The notes under the pieces are model-generated. The model was not told where the DNA came from. It worked only from the letters and a program-made list of their open reading frames with translations, and did not search any database. Both the position numbers and the translations under genes were made by a program. This document shows positions 1 to 9,900 of a DNA stretch of 64,000 nt, piece by piece (within the stretch, counting starts at the first letter, position 1; every line of letters starts with the position of its first letter). The stretch is from Psychrobacter sp. JCM 18902 (GTDB lineage Bacteria > Pseudomonadota > Gammaproteobacteria > Pseudomonadales > Moraxellaceae). The stretch spans positions 1,240,001 through 1,304,000 of the forward strand of contig NZ_CAJHBK010000001.1 in the NCBI RefSeq assembly GCF_904846615.1, written 5' to 3'.

Positions 1-2
1 CC

Positions 3-431
3 CTTCAACGCGGTGTCATTGACGGACTTAGTTTTACTTGGCAGCCCATTCAAGCATTTAGTTTTGATGAGTTAATCAATACGCACACCAACATTCCTTT
101 TTATAACTCTACTTTTGTTATCAGTATGAATAAAGAGAAATACGACAATTTGCCCGATGATCTCAAGAAAGTAATTGATAATAATTCAGGTGCCGAGATG
201 GCAGCACGTGTCTCCAAAGTATTTGACGTCAGTAACGCCAAAGCAATGGCCGCAGCCAAAGAAAAAGGCGATATCATGATCGATATCCCTGACCCACTCA
301 ATGACCCAGACTGGAAAGGTCCATTAATGGAAGGCTCGCAGCACTATCTAGATGAAGTCAATGCCACTGGTCTAGATGCTAATAATGTATACGAAAAAGC
401 AAAAGCAGCAAGTAGCGCCTGCATGGTCTAA
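3..431 (+). CDS. TRAP transporter substrate-binding protein (DctP family), C-terminal part
   Basis: The open frame enters from the left edge, so the start lies outside the window; about 142 C-terminal residues are visible. The first residues read LQRGVIDG, followed by a tryptophan-containing segment and a YNSTFVISMNK stretch. This matches the region of DctP-type periplasmic binding proteins where the ligand-binding arginine and the hinge strand lie, and the DDLKKVIDNNSG helix after it is also typical. The family binds organic acids in the periplasm and hands them to a DctQM permease. No permease gene follows, so any partner genes lie upstream, outside the window. The stop codon sits in the left arm of a perfect hairpin. 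The neighbouring IclR regulator on the other strand could control it (inference). Confidence 0.8.
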   Translation, partial: LQRGVIDGLSFTWQPIQAFSFDELINTHTNIPFYNSTFVISMNKEKYDNLPDDLKKVIDNNSGAEMAARVSKVFDVSNAKAMAAAKEKGDIMIDIPDPLNDPDWKGPLMEGSQHYLDEVNATGLDANNVYEKAKAASSACMV

Positions 432-464
432 AGGTTGAATATCATTAAATGATATTCAACCTTT
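430..464. terminator. Perfect hairpin between convergent TRAP and IclR genes
   Basis: The arms at 430-446 and 448-464 are exact reverse complements, forming a near-continuous palindrome that starts in the TRAP gene's stop codon. It lies between two convergent genes, so termination is the likely role. There is no proper T-tract on the plus strand after the stem, which makes classical intrinsic termination uncertain. Confidence 0.55.
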
Positions 465-517
465 ACGCGATAGCCGGTCAATTTATATGATTAAAACTTA
501 TATAGTAAAAATACCAG

Positions 518-1405
518 CTACGCAATTTGATAACGCTGCGCGATTGCTAGAATTTGCTCAACCACGTTGTGTTGCTCACTCATAGGCAATTGCTGTGTCG
601 TTCCAATGATAGTGATGGCGTATTCTAGTGGTAGTCCTTTGCTAGCAGTTTTGCCACTAACAGCCGATAGATTAACAGCGCTATTAACAAACGGCGGCAC
701 TATGACAGGAATCGTAATGGCATTAATACCCATGAGCATATCACCCGTCACTGTCGCATAGCCTTGGGTACGAATCTTGGCTTGCAAGTGACTGAAATTC
801 TGCCATTTTTCTGTGATTATTGCTTCATTGTCTGTCTGCCATTCAGCTGTGACCAATGGCTGAATGACGGCATCTGGCTGATAACTGGCAAATAATTGCC
901 CCGTCGCCGATGTCGTCAGCGGCATACGTGAACCGATACGAGTGATAATACTAATCGGACTATCTGGTTCAACGGACTGAATAATAATAGGACCTTCGCT
1001 AAACCATTTGGCAATCTGCACACCGCAATTCAGGGTGTCTTTGATTTCATTAGCGATGTGCGTTAGCCGCTCTAAAATATTGTTTTGACTAAACCCAGAG
1101 TGCCCCAATGCTGCCAATGTGTTAATCCTATCGCCTAGCCCGTAGCGACCATCATCAAGCTTACGCGCATAGTTTTTACGAATAAGACTGACCAAATAGC
1201 GGTGACACTTTGCTGGATGCATTTGCATCACTTGCGCAATATCTTTTAGCATCATCGGCTCGTTATGATCAATAAGAACGTCTAATACCGACAAGCCAAT
1301 CTCCAGTGACTGGACGCCACTTTGACTTTTATTGGTTGTCACGGGATTTTCTAAAGGGTTTTCAGCTGCTGGCATGTTTTGCTCAATGAGTAATTTACTT
1401 GGCAT
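518..1405 (-). CDS. IclR family transcriptional regulator
   Basis: A 295-residue protein with the IclR layout. A winged helix-turn-helix spans about residues 32-92 (SLEIGLSVLDVL, then MLKDIAQVMQMHPAKCHRYL and a DGRYGLGDR wing). An effector-binding domain occupies about 105-290, with the family features ATGQLFASY and GINAITIPV. The first 30 residues are poorly conserved. The second Met, at residue 11, is preceded by a GAG and is a possible alternative start. The gene is divergent from the maleylacetoacetate isomerase gene and convergent with the TRAP gene. IclR proteins commonly control adjacent catabolic and uptake genes, so either neighbour is a plausible target; the effector cannot be read from sequence. 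Confidence 0.88.
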   Translation of the reverse strand: MPSKLLIEQNMPAAENPLENPVTTNKSQSGVQSLEIGLSVLDVLIDHNEPMMLKDIAQVMQMHPAKCHRYLVSLIRKNYARKLDDGRYGLGDRINTLAALGHSGFSQNNILERLTHIANEIKDTLNCGVQIAKWFSEGPIIIQSVEPDSPISIITRIGSRMPLTTSATGQLFASYQPDAVIQPLVTAEWQTDNEAIITEKWQNFSHLQAKIRTQGYATVTGDMLMGINAITIPVIVPPFVNSAVNLSAVSGKTASKGLPLEYAITIIGTTQQLPMSEQHNVVEQILAIAQRYQIA

Positions 1406-1467
1406 ATTAATCTAATATATTCATGAAAAACTGAAATGAAGAGGTAACGTCATAAGAGTTCTTTAAT

Positions 1468-1488
1468 TGTATAACATACATTTCGTAT
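1468..1488. promoter_or_regulatory. Possible IclR operator (overlapping dyads)
   Basis: Two overlapping short dyads lie between the divergent IclR and isomerase genes: TGTAT-N3-ATACA at 1468-1480 and ATAC-N5-GTAT at 1476-1488. Position and symmetry fit an autoregulatory operator, but short AT-rich dyads are common by chance. Confidence 0.25.
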
Positions 1489-1544
1489 TATTAATTATAA
1501 CCGCTTATCTCATTCACAACCTACCATAATAAAAGGAATTCACA

Positions 1545-2195
1545 ATGATGACACTTTATGGCTACTTTCGCAGCAGCACCTCGTATCGTACTCGTATCGC
1601 GATGAATCTCAAAGGCTTAGATTATGATTATATTTCGGTCAATTTAGCAAAAGATGAGCAGTTAGCAGATACGTTTAAATCACTCAATCCACAAGGATTA
1701 GTGCCTGTTTTACAGACTGATGATTTATTACTATATCAAAGCCCAGCCATTTTAGAATGGTTAGAAGAGGTTCATCCTAAAAACCCGCTATTGCCTAAAG
1801 ACGCGGCTGGACGTATGCAAGTACGTGCCATTAGCGCTATGATTGGTTGTGATATTCATCCTATTAATAATCGCCGTATCTTACAATATCTACGCAATGA
1901 GCTGACGGTAGACGAAGAAAAAGTCATGGCGTGGTGCAACCGTTGGATGAGTGAGGGCTTTGCGGCGTTAGAAAAAATACTAGCAAAAGACAAAAGCCGT
2001 GGAAAATTTTGCTACGGTGACAGTCCTACTTTTGCAGATTGCTATTTGATTCCTCAGGTCTCTTCGGCGCGACGTTTTAACGTGGATTTAAGTGCTTATC
2101 CCAATATCGTCGAAATTGACACACATTGCCGTACGCTCAAAGCATTTGCCGACGCTGATCCTAGCATGCAGCCTGATGCGCCCAAGTCTCAATAA
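1545..2195 (+). CDS. maiA: Maleylacetoacetate isomerase / zeta-class glutathione S-transferase
   Basis: This 216-residue cytosolic enzyme has the zeta-class signature near the N-terminus (RSSTSYRTRIAM, about residues 9-20). The Ser-Ser-x-x-x-Arg in it corresponds to the catalytic glutathione-binding motif. An N-terminal thioredoxin-like domain (about 3-82) contains the NPQGLVPVL cis-proline loop and the LLLYQSPAILEWLEE segment. The all-helical C-terminal domain has PTFADCYLIPQ. The family isomerises maleylacetoacetate, or the related maleylpyruvate, to the fumaryl form in tyrosine or gentisate breakdown. The usual partners (homogentisate dioxygenase, fumarylacetoacetase) are not adjacent, so the exact substrate is open. 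Two ATGs in tandem follow an AAGGAATT ribosome site; the first has 5-6 nt spacing. Confidence 0.88.
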   Translation: MMTLYGYFRSSTSYRTRIAMNLKGLDYDYISVNLAKDEQLADTFKSLNPQGLVPVLQTDDLLLYQSPAILEWLEEVHPKNPLLPKDAAGRMQVRAISAMIGCDIHPINNRRILQYLRNELTVDEEKVMAWCNRWMSEGFAALEKILAKDKSRGKFCYGDSPTFADCYLIPQVSSARRFNVDLSAYPNIVEIDTHCRTLKAFADADPSMQPDAPKSQ

Positions 2196-2218
2196 ATAAT
2201 CAAACAGGGTGCTTTCAG

Positions 2219-2271
2219 TAAGGGTGTTTTGCTATTAAATGATTAGAGAATTTAATAACAAAACGCCCTTA
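2219..2271 (+). terminator. Long imperfect hairpin after maiA
   Basis: The arms at 2219-2240 and 2250-2271 pair over 22 positions, with only two G-U-type differences, around a 9-nt loop. It lies 23 nt after the maiA stop and is probably its terminator. The following T-run is weak. Confidence 0.6.
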
Positions 2272-2548
2272 TAATTTCTGGGCTCAGGGCTCAGACAAAG
2301 CAATCAAAGCGAATGACTGCCTGAAAATAGACAAAGCATCGATACTCTTAAGCCAAATACAGCATTCAATATTTCATCGAATCATCACTTCCACTTTTTA
2401 TCTCAATATAATATTCCATATATTCAAATTATTGGTTGTATAGCAGTCAACTGTTGGCTATTCTTGGTATAGGCGTTGTTATATCTCAAATTTAGAATTA
2501 ATTTTAGATAAACATACTGTTTTATTCATTAAAATAAGGTTGGATATT
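2272..2548. other. Non-coding region upstream of the acyl-CoA dehydrogenase-like gene
   Basis: AT-rich spacer with no coding potential that I can support and no recognised RNA. It should contain the promoter of the next gene. AAGG at 2536-2539 is that gene's ribosome binding site. Confidence 0.4.
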
Positions 2549-3730
2549 ATGAGTTATACACCTTTATCAAATAACAAAGACGCTCTACCATCCCATGCCG
2601 CTCAAGATATTTATGATTTAGCCCTATCCGCCAGAGAAGAAACAGAAACCTGTAGAAAAATTGCACCGATAGTGGTCAAAAAACTGTCAGAGTTGTCGCT
2701 ATTTAGGATGGGACTGCCAAAATCGTTGGGAGGATGGCAAGGCAATCCTGTGGAAACGTTAAAGGTTTATGAGACGCTGGCCAGTGCTGAAGCTTCAGTT
2801 GCTTGGATCGTTTGGAATAACCATCTGGCCTGCACATTTGGGCGGTTTTTAGACGAGCCTAGCATGCAGGAGATATATAGTGACCCCTCTCATGTCTATG
2901 CCAACTCAGCACGCCCTGAAGGGATTGCTAAACAAACCGCTGGAGGATATACGGTCTCAGGTCAATGGACATTAGTATCAGGTTGTGAATTGGCAGACTG
3001 GTTTGTACTGCGCTGCTTGGTAGTCTCAGAAGGCTCACCCACCACCCTTGGACCGGGTGCAAATTTAAAGCTGTTCTTTATTCCAAAAAAAGATGTGGAA
3101 GTGATTGATACTTGGCATGTTGGTGGGCTAAATGGTACAGGCAGTCACGACATCGTCATCAAAGACGCGTTTGTGCAGGAGCGTTATGCGGTCGATTTTG
3201 ATAGCCCTGTCGCCATCGATAATGCATATAGCCGCCTACCAATCGGTTGTATTAATGCCGCTGGCTGTGCAGCGATGGCACTGGGTGTCTTAAAAGCGGC
3301 GACAGATGAGTTAATCCAAATTTGCCTTGAGAAAGTAACGCCCGGCAAAAGCCCAGATTTGCGTGATCGTGCAGCAGTACAAGCGACTATCGCTAAAAGC
3401 AAAACACTATTAGCGTCTAGGCGCGCACAACTACACAATAGCGTCGAGGTATTATGGAACGAAGCACAGCAACAGAATGCCTTTACCGATATACAGCTGG
3501 CTGATGTGTGGGCAGCAGCCTGTGAGGCAGCGAGAGAAGCCAGAGCCATGGTATCGGAGATTTATGCGGTCGCTGGTACGGTCTCGCTATATAAAAAACA
3601 TAGAATAGAAAGAGCGCATCGAGACATTCATGCTATTTTACAACATGGTATCATGCAGCCACATTGGATGGAGCAAGCTGGCATGGCTTATGTCGGATTG
3701 ACCCCAAATGCAGCCATGTTCAGAGTATAG
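2549..3730 (+). CDS. Acyl-CoA dehydrogenase family flavoprotein (possibly a flavin-dependent monooxygenase)
   Basis: A protein of about 393 residues with an acyl-CoA dehydrogenase fold of the monooxygenase-like branch (HsaA/DszC-type). It has an N-terminal helical domain with FRMGLPKSLGGWQG, a central beta domain (YTVSGQWTLVSGCELADWF, HVGGLNGTGSHDIVI) and a C-terminal helical domain with the late RDIHAILQHGIMQPHW segment. The classical acyl-CoA dehydrogenase catalytic glutamate context is not evident. The late His-containing segment is typical of enzymes using reduced flavin and oxygen. No flavin reductase gene is next to it, so the substrate and true reaction are unknown. I chose ATG 2549 over the in-frame TTG at 2540 because AAGG lies 9 nt upstream of it. 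Confidence 0.75.
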   Translation: MSYTPLSNNKDALPSHAAQDIYDLALSAREETETCRKIAPIVVKKLSELSLFRMGLPKSLGGWQGNPVETLKVYETLASAEASVAWIVWNNHLACTFGRFLDEPSMQEIYSDPSHVYANSARPEGIAKQTAGGYTVSGQWTLVSGCELADWFVLRCLVVSEGSPTTLGPGANLKLFFIPKKDVEVIDTWHVGGLNGTGSHDIVIKDAFVQERYAVDFDSPVAIDNAYSRLPIGCINAAGCAAMALGVLKAATDELIQICLEKVTPGKSPDLRDRAAVQATIAKSKTLLASRRAQLHNSVEVLWNEAQQQNAFTDIQLADVWAAACEAAREARAMVSEIYAVAGTVSLYKKHRIERAHRDIHAILQHGIMQPHWMEQAGMAYVGLTPNAAMFRV

Positions 3731-3749
3731 AATTGCTTTTATAAAAATA

Positions 3750-3778
3750 AATAAGCCCTCATAGAATGAGGGCTTATT
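3750..3778 (+). terminator. Intrinsic terminator
   Basis: A 13-bp stem (AATAAGCCCTCAT and its complement) around an AGA loop, 20 nt after the flavoprotein stop. It is AT-flanked on both sides and probably also works for leftward readthrough. Confidence 0.75.
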
Positions 3779-3827
3779 ATCGCTTGGCTATTGAGCCAAA
3801 GAAAAACAAATCATTGGTAAAAATCAT

Positions 3828-3869
3828 ATAGTGACTACCAAATAGTGATTACCAAATAGTGATTACCAA
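3828..3869. repeat. 14-bp tandem repeat, three units
   Basis: The unit ATAGTGAYTACCAA is repeated three times without gaps at 3828, 3842 and 3856; only the first unit differs (C for T). It lies in the spacer between two terminators at the convergent junction before the adhesin. Confidence 0.85.
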
Positions 3870-3905
3870 ATCATCACGCTGAAAACGTCTTCATGCTCAT
3901 GTCGC

Positions 3906-3938
3906 AAAAAAGCAAGACATCTGATGCCTTGCTTTTTT
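3906..3938 (-). terminator. Adhesin gene terminator
   Basis: Arms AAAAAAGCAAG and CTTGCTTTTTT are perfectly complementary across an 11-nt loop. Read on the minus strand, the stem is followed by T residues just downstream of the adhesin stop. The symmetry suggests two-way function. Confidence 0.8.
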
Positions 3939-3993
3939 ATGACTAATTTTTATAACTAACAAATCACTTTACTTGATAGTAGGCTTGATTGCT

Positions 3994-6900
3994 TTAATCA
4001 AAATGGAAGCCTGCACCAATCGAGCCGCCAGCATTACCTTGGGTATCAGCGGTGCCGTTTACCTTCATGACCCAACGACCATCATTGGATAACTTCGAGA
4101 AGCCAATAGCAACTGCACTTTCCCCATTGTACGTTCCTATACCGCCACCGATTAAGGATTTACCAGCGATATAAGCTTGCGGTAGTGAAGACATTGCCAT
4201 GGCGGCTGAGATACCAGCATTTGCATCGTCTTCGACTTCACCAATTTTATAACCTAGCTCATTCATGTTGTTGCCAAGTCTTTGACTAACAGCATCTAAT
4301 TGACCCATATTCACAGCGTCTCTGGGCGCCATACCATCAGCCACATCAGTGATCTTGTTGCCAGCGGCGTTGATACCGCTTGCAGTCATACTAGGACCAC
4401 CGACAATGCTGACGCCATTATTATTGATTGTCGTATTGCCAGTTTTGACGCTATCGATATTAATATCACCGTTTAGATCAAACTTAATACTACTGCCCGC
4501 TGCTGTTGTGGTGATGTTATTACCACCTGTGAAGCTGAGGACACTGCCATCGCCTACTGGTTTGTTGATGGTAGCACCGCTATCAGCACCAAAATTGAGA
4601 CCCGCATCTATTTTATCCTTGTTCACTTTGATATTGGTCGTATTAGTGTCGATGTTTGCTTTATTCGTGGCAATATTCGTGGTATTGGTTTGGATATTGG
4701 TAGTGTTGGCTTGGATGTTTTCATTGATAACGACTTCTCCTTGCTTAATAGAAGCAATCGCACCGTCGATACTATTTTGACCAGTACCACCAATATTACT
4801 ATTGGTAAAGGTACCATCTACAGGATTGTAGACTGTCTCACCGCCAATGATACTACTGATGCCACTACCTTGTGCATAGAGCTGACCACCATTGATGGCA
4901 TCTTTGCTACCTTCAGAGACATCGCCATTCACAACGTTTGTAATCTTAGTGTCAGCAGCATTGATGCCCGCTTTGGTGACACTAGGTCCACCTGTAATAG
5001 TCAGCCCATTATTATTCATAATGGTATCACCCGTCGTTACGCTATCTAAATTCAGGTCTGGGTTTAAATCGAAGCTAATGTCATTGACGCCTGCCAATGG
5101 TGCAGCAGCACGTAGACCAGGGCTAACATTATTGTCCGCTGATCTAGACACTTTAATATTACCATCTGTGCTGTTTAGATCGATGGCGCTGCCTTGTTTG
5201 ATCATAGTGGCAACATCACCCTGAGCCGTTAGTCCCCAACCTTGATCAAGGGCAAACGTCGTGGCATTCAACTGTCCGACAGTCGCCGCATCTGTATCTG
5301 CAATACCAGCAGCTACATTGGTGATTCTGTTAAAACCATTGTCAAGACCGCTACTGCTCAGTCTAACCGTTCTACCCGGACCATTATCGGTAAAGGTAAA
5401 GCCATTACTATTCATAATGCTATTACCAATCTGCATGCTACCCTCATTGCCTAAATTCAACTGGTTATTCAGTTTCACCTGAACACCCGTTGCCGAGGCC
5501 ATCGTCGTAATGTTGCTATCACCAGTGACGTTGATGGTATCACCTAAAGCAAACTGCTGGTCGTTGGCACTATTGCCATCACCGATTTTGATGCCTTTGG
5601 CCACGAGACTATTGGTTGCTGACAATTGGTCGAAGTTTACCGCATCCTTACCTGTGGTCGCTTCTGCAACGTTAGTAATTTTATTGCCACCATTGTTCAG
5701 ACCATTGGCTGAGATGCTGACACCGCTACCAAAGTTTGCGCTGTTAAGACCAGTTAAATCTTTCGCAAGTTTCACGGTCAATGTGCTGGTACCGTCAGCA
5801 ACGACGCCAATGTTGTTGCCATTTGACAAGTCACTTGCCACGGTCGCGCCACCTTTGACTGTCAGCTTGTCACCAAGCTGACGATTAACGGTAGTACCCG
5901 TGTCACCATCGAAATCAAAACCTTTATCGATGGTCGTGGTCGTGGCTTGTAGTTGACCAAAGTTTACGGCATCGCTGGCTATTGTACCGTTAGCGACATT
6001 GGTAATTTGATTGCCACCATTGTCTAGCCCACTATTACTGAGTCTGACCGTTTGATTAGTCCCACCCATAAATGTGACACCATCAGCGTTGACGACTGTA
6101 GTTCCTGTGGTCAAGCTGGTTGAGACTAAGTCGGCAGCAGTAGCAACTTTGATACCGCCATTGTCAGCGGTCAAGATAATATTGTCACCAGTAATAAAGT
6201 TGGCTGTATTATTGTCTTTATCCAAAGTCTTGACATCAGCACCATTGATTTGTGTCACTACCGTTTGCATCGCACTATCGGCTTTTACCAAGCTTGCCTT
6301 ACTACCTTCGCTTAGATCAACTTGATAGTCGGTGATATTGGTATCAGGATCTTTGACACTAGTGCTAACTGTTAGTGCATTAGCATCTGCAGTAGAAACA
6401 CTGGCGCCATTGGCATTGACAGTATAGACATCCTGTCCAGTATCGCTATCGGTTGAAAAGTCAACACTGGCAACATTCGTACCTTTAACTACTTTGGTTC
6501 TCGCTCCTGCGGCTGCCATCTGTACATCACCGATGTTTGCTGCATTGGTTACTGTATTACCACCGCTTTTTACGCCCTTGATCTGGGTGTCGTTGGCATT
6601 GATACCAGTAGTAGAGATACTAACACCACCAAAATCTGCACTAGTGAGGCCCGTTAAAGTTGGAGACAGACCGAGAGCAATTCCATCACCCGTTGATAAG
6701 CCAGTGGTGGTTAAATTGCTGTCCGTATCAAACTTAATTTCTTCACCCAAGGCGAAGGTTTTTTTAAGAGTGCCGCCGCTACTTGCATCATTCACGTTAA
6801 ACTTGATGCCTTTAGCAATATTGTCAGTATTGGTACCAATATTGGTGGTATTGGTTGAGATGTTGTTAGTATTGGTCATGACATTAGTATTAGTCGTTTC

Positions 6901-9900
6901 TAGCTGACTAAAATTCACCGCATCTTTTGCGTTAACCCCATCATCAACGTTAATAACTCTCTTATTACCCGCATTGACCCCGCTTTTGGTGATGCTTGGG
7001 CCATTTAAAATGGTCAGACCATTGCTGGTTAACGTGGCATTGGTAGGGTTAAATATGCTTCCACCCGTTACTGTGACACCTGTACCACTAACGGTAGTGA
7101 CGCCAGTAAGTACGCCGCCAGTGACAATACCTAGACCATTGACCGTTGTACCGTTTAATAAGTTGCCAGTGCTAACGCTGCCTGTTGTACCTAGGTTTAG
7201 GTTGTCATTGAGCTCAACTTCGATTTTGCCATTTTTTACTCGGGTGTCGATGTTGCTGTTAGAGCCAACCACCTCTACAGCTTGTCCCAATGGTTTCTGT
7301 ACTGTATTACCATCAGCGGCTTTTAATGCAAAGCCTGAGGTGGATACGCCAGTAATGGCACTATTCAAATCACCGATGTTTGCTGCATTGGTTTCTGTTG
7401 TGCCACCGCTAGCCACTCCTGAGATGACTTTATCACCAGCATTGATACCAGTAGATGAGATACTAACGCCGCTATTAAAGCTTGCACTATCCAGACCTGT
7501 TAAGTTGTTGGCTAAGCCAAGTTTGATTCCATCACCCGTTGATAAGCCGGTAGTGGTTAAATTGCTATCCGTATCAAACTTAATTTCTTCACCCAAGGCG
7601 AAGGTTTTTTTAAGAGTGCCGCCGCTACTTGCATCATTCACGTTAAACTTGATGCCTTTAGCAATATTGTCAGTATTGGTACCAATATTGGTGGTATTGG
7701 TTGAGATGTTGCTAGTATTGGTCGTGACTTGTTGGTTGGTATTAAATAACTGACCACCATTGATGGCGTCTTTGCTATTTAGACTGACCGTACCATTAGA
7801 AACATTGACGACCTTCTTATTACCCGCATTGACCCCGCTTTTGGTGATGCTTGGGCCATTTAAAATGGTCAGACCATTACTGGTTAACGTGGCATTGGTA
7901 GGGTTAAATATGCTTCCACCCGTTACTGTGACACCTGCACCACTAACGGTAGTGACGCCAGTAAGCACGCCGCCAGTGACAATACCTAGACCATTAACCG
8001 TTGTGCCGTTTAATAAGTTACCTGTGCTAACGCTGCCTGTTGTACCTAGGTTTAGGTTGTCATTGAGCTCAACTTCGATTTTGCCATTTTTTACTCGGGT
8101 GTCGATGTTGCTGTTAGAGCCAACCACCTCTACAGCTTGTCCCAATGGTTTCTGTACTGTATTACCATCAGCAGCTTTTAATGCAAAGCCTTTGTTAATA
8201 GTCGTGGTATTATTTCCGACCGCTTCATTGGTCGCATATAATTGACTACCATTCACTGCATCTGTACTAGCCGCAGTGACAGCTCCACCAGCGACGTTTT
8301 TGATCTGACGCTCAGATCCTACTACGCCCACGGATACTTGCGCACCCTCTCGTAGCATGCCCTTATCATCAATGACATTACCGGCGATATCATATACCAC
8401 GCCACCAACTGTCATCGTCTTTTCAGAGCTTGCACTTGTTGCTGTTGTTGAGCCTGCACCTAAAGAGACTGAACCGTCTTTGCTCGCTGATGCACCAACA
8501 CCGAACGCTGAAGAAGCCGTTCCCGAGGTATTGGAATGAACACCAACGGCTGTAGACAGATCACCTTTAGACAGCGATTTTGCACCAATGGCTATCGACG
8601 CAGCACCTCCAGCTTCGGTATTGACATCGTACTGATTGGTTTCTACCAGATCTTTACCTACATAGGATTTGAAAGCCTCGTTAACTGTGCCACTATTTAA
8701 TGGTGACAATGGACTACCATCGATATTGGTTCTCGATGCAAAATTTAGATCATCACCGCCTATCGCGATCGAGGATGCCCCTCTAGACACAACATTAGCA
8801 CCGATAGCAATCGACTGCTCACCACTTGCCATCGTCTGTTGCCCAAATTCTGAGCTACCAATCGCAATAGTTTGGCTGCCTGTGGCTTTTGCATTTCCGC
8901 CCAGCGCCATGGCGTTATAACCTGTCGCTCCGTCGTTATTAGCATTACCGACAGCAGCTGAGTCCACGCTATAATACTTGGTTTTATTATTAGCGACAGT
9001 ATTCGACAGCCCCGTTAGCTGAGCCACATTGACAGCATCACTAGCACTACTGCCTGCTGCGACGTTTACAATCTGACGGTTGCCACCCGCTGCTCCTGTT
9101 CCTACAGAAACCGCGCCAAGCGTAACGCTGTCCGTCGCTTGGATGACTGAGCTATCTGCTCCTACTGGTACAAAACCACTGGCACCACCAGCACGATTTG
9201 CAATAGAGTTTGAACCTAATGCGATGCCATTTACTGCGTTAGATCGAGAGCCGACACCAAAAGCAAGACTGTTATCAGCGGTCGCTTTTGCATTACTACC
9301 AAAGGCAATCGTATCATTGCCAACTGCTTGAGTTTGTCCATTCGCTCTATAACCTACATTTGCTTGATCAGCCACTGTACCTGCATTTTCAAAATCAGTT
9401 GAACCAATCGCAATGCCACGTTTGCCTGAGGCAAGTGCTGAATGACCAACAGCTAAAGAGCCTTGACCCGTTGCTGAGGAGACATTACCAATAGCCTGAG
9501 CAAAGTCAGCAGTCGCTGCCGATTGACGTCCAAGCGCTAACGAGGTATTTCCATTAGAATACGCTGCCGCCCCAATTGCCACAGATGACCGACCAATGGC
9601 TTTTGCTTGAGTGCCTAGAGCAGTAGCGACGTCACCGGCTTCTGTCCCAGTGCCAATGGCGGTACTACCAGAATTGTTTTGTGAACCACCAGTCCAAGTA
9701 AACGACGGATTGCCTCTATCGACCAGATTGAAGTTTTGCCCAGCGTCCGCTTCACAGCCAATGGCAACCGAATAGCTGCCTTCAGCATTCGCTTCAGTAC
9801 TGTTTGTATTACAAGAAGAAATTGCCGTACCAGATCCCGTACCACCGCCGACATTCACTTGCGCAAAAGCTTGCGGTGACATTGTAAATCCAGCCGCCAG

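Noticed and set aside
6680..8194. CRISPR-like regularity in the repeated region
   Set aside because: The repeats are long, in frame and protein-coding, with no short unique spacers and no cas genes.
4349..9494. Long plus-strand open frames antisense to the adhesin (up to about 259 codons)
   Set aside because: They mirror the repetitive, Asn/Thr/Gly-rich adhesin codons, giving hydrophobic Val/Leu/Pro repeats with no ribosome sites; two of them simply follow the internal duplication.
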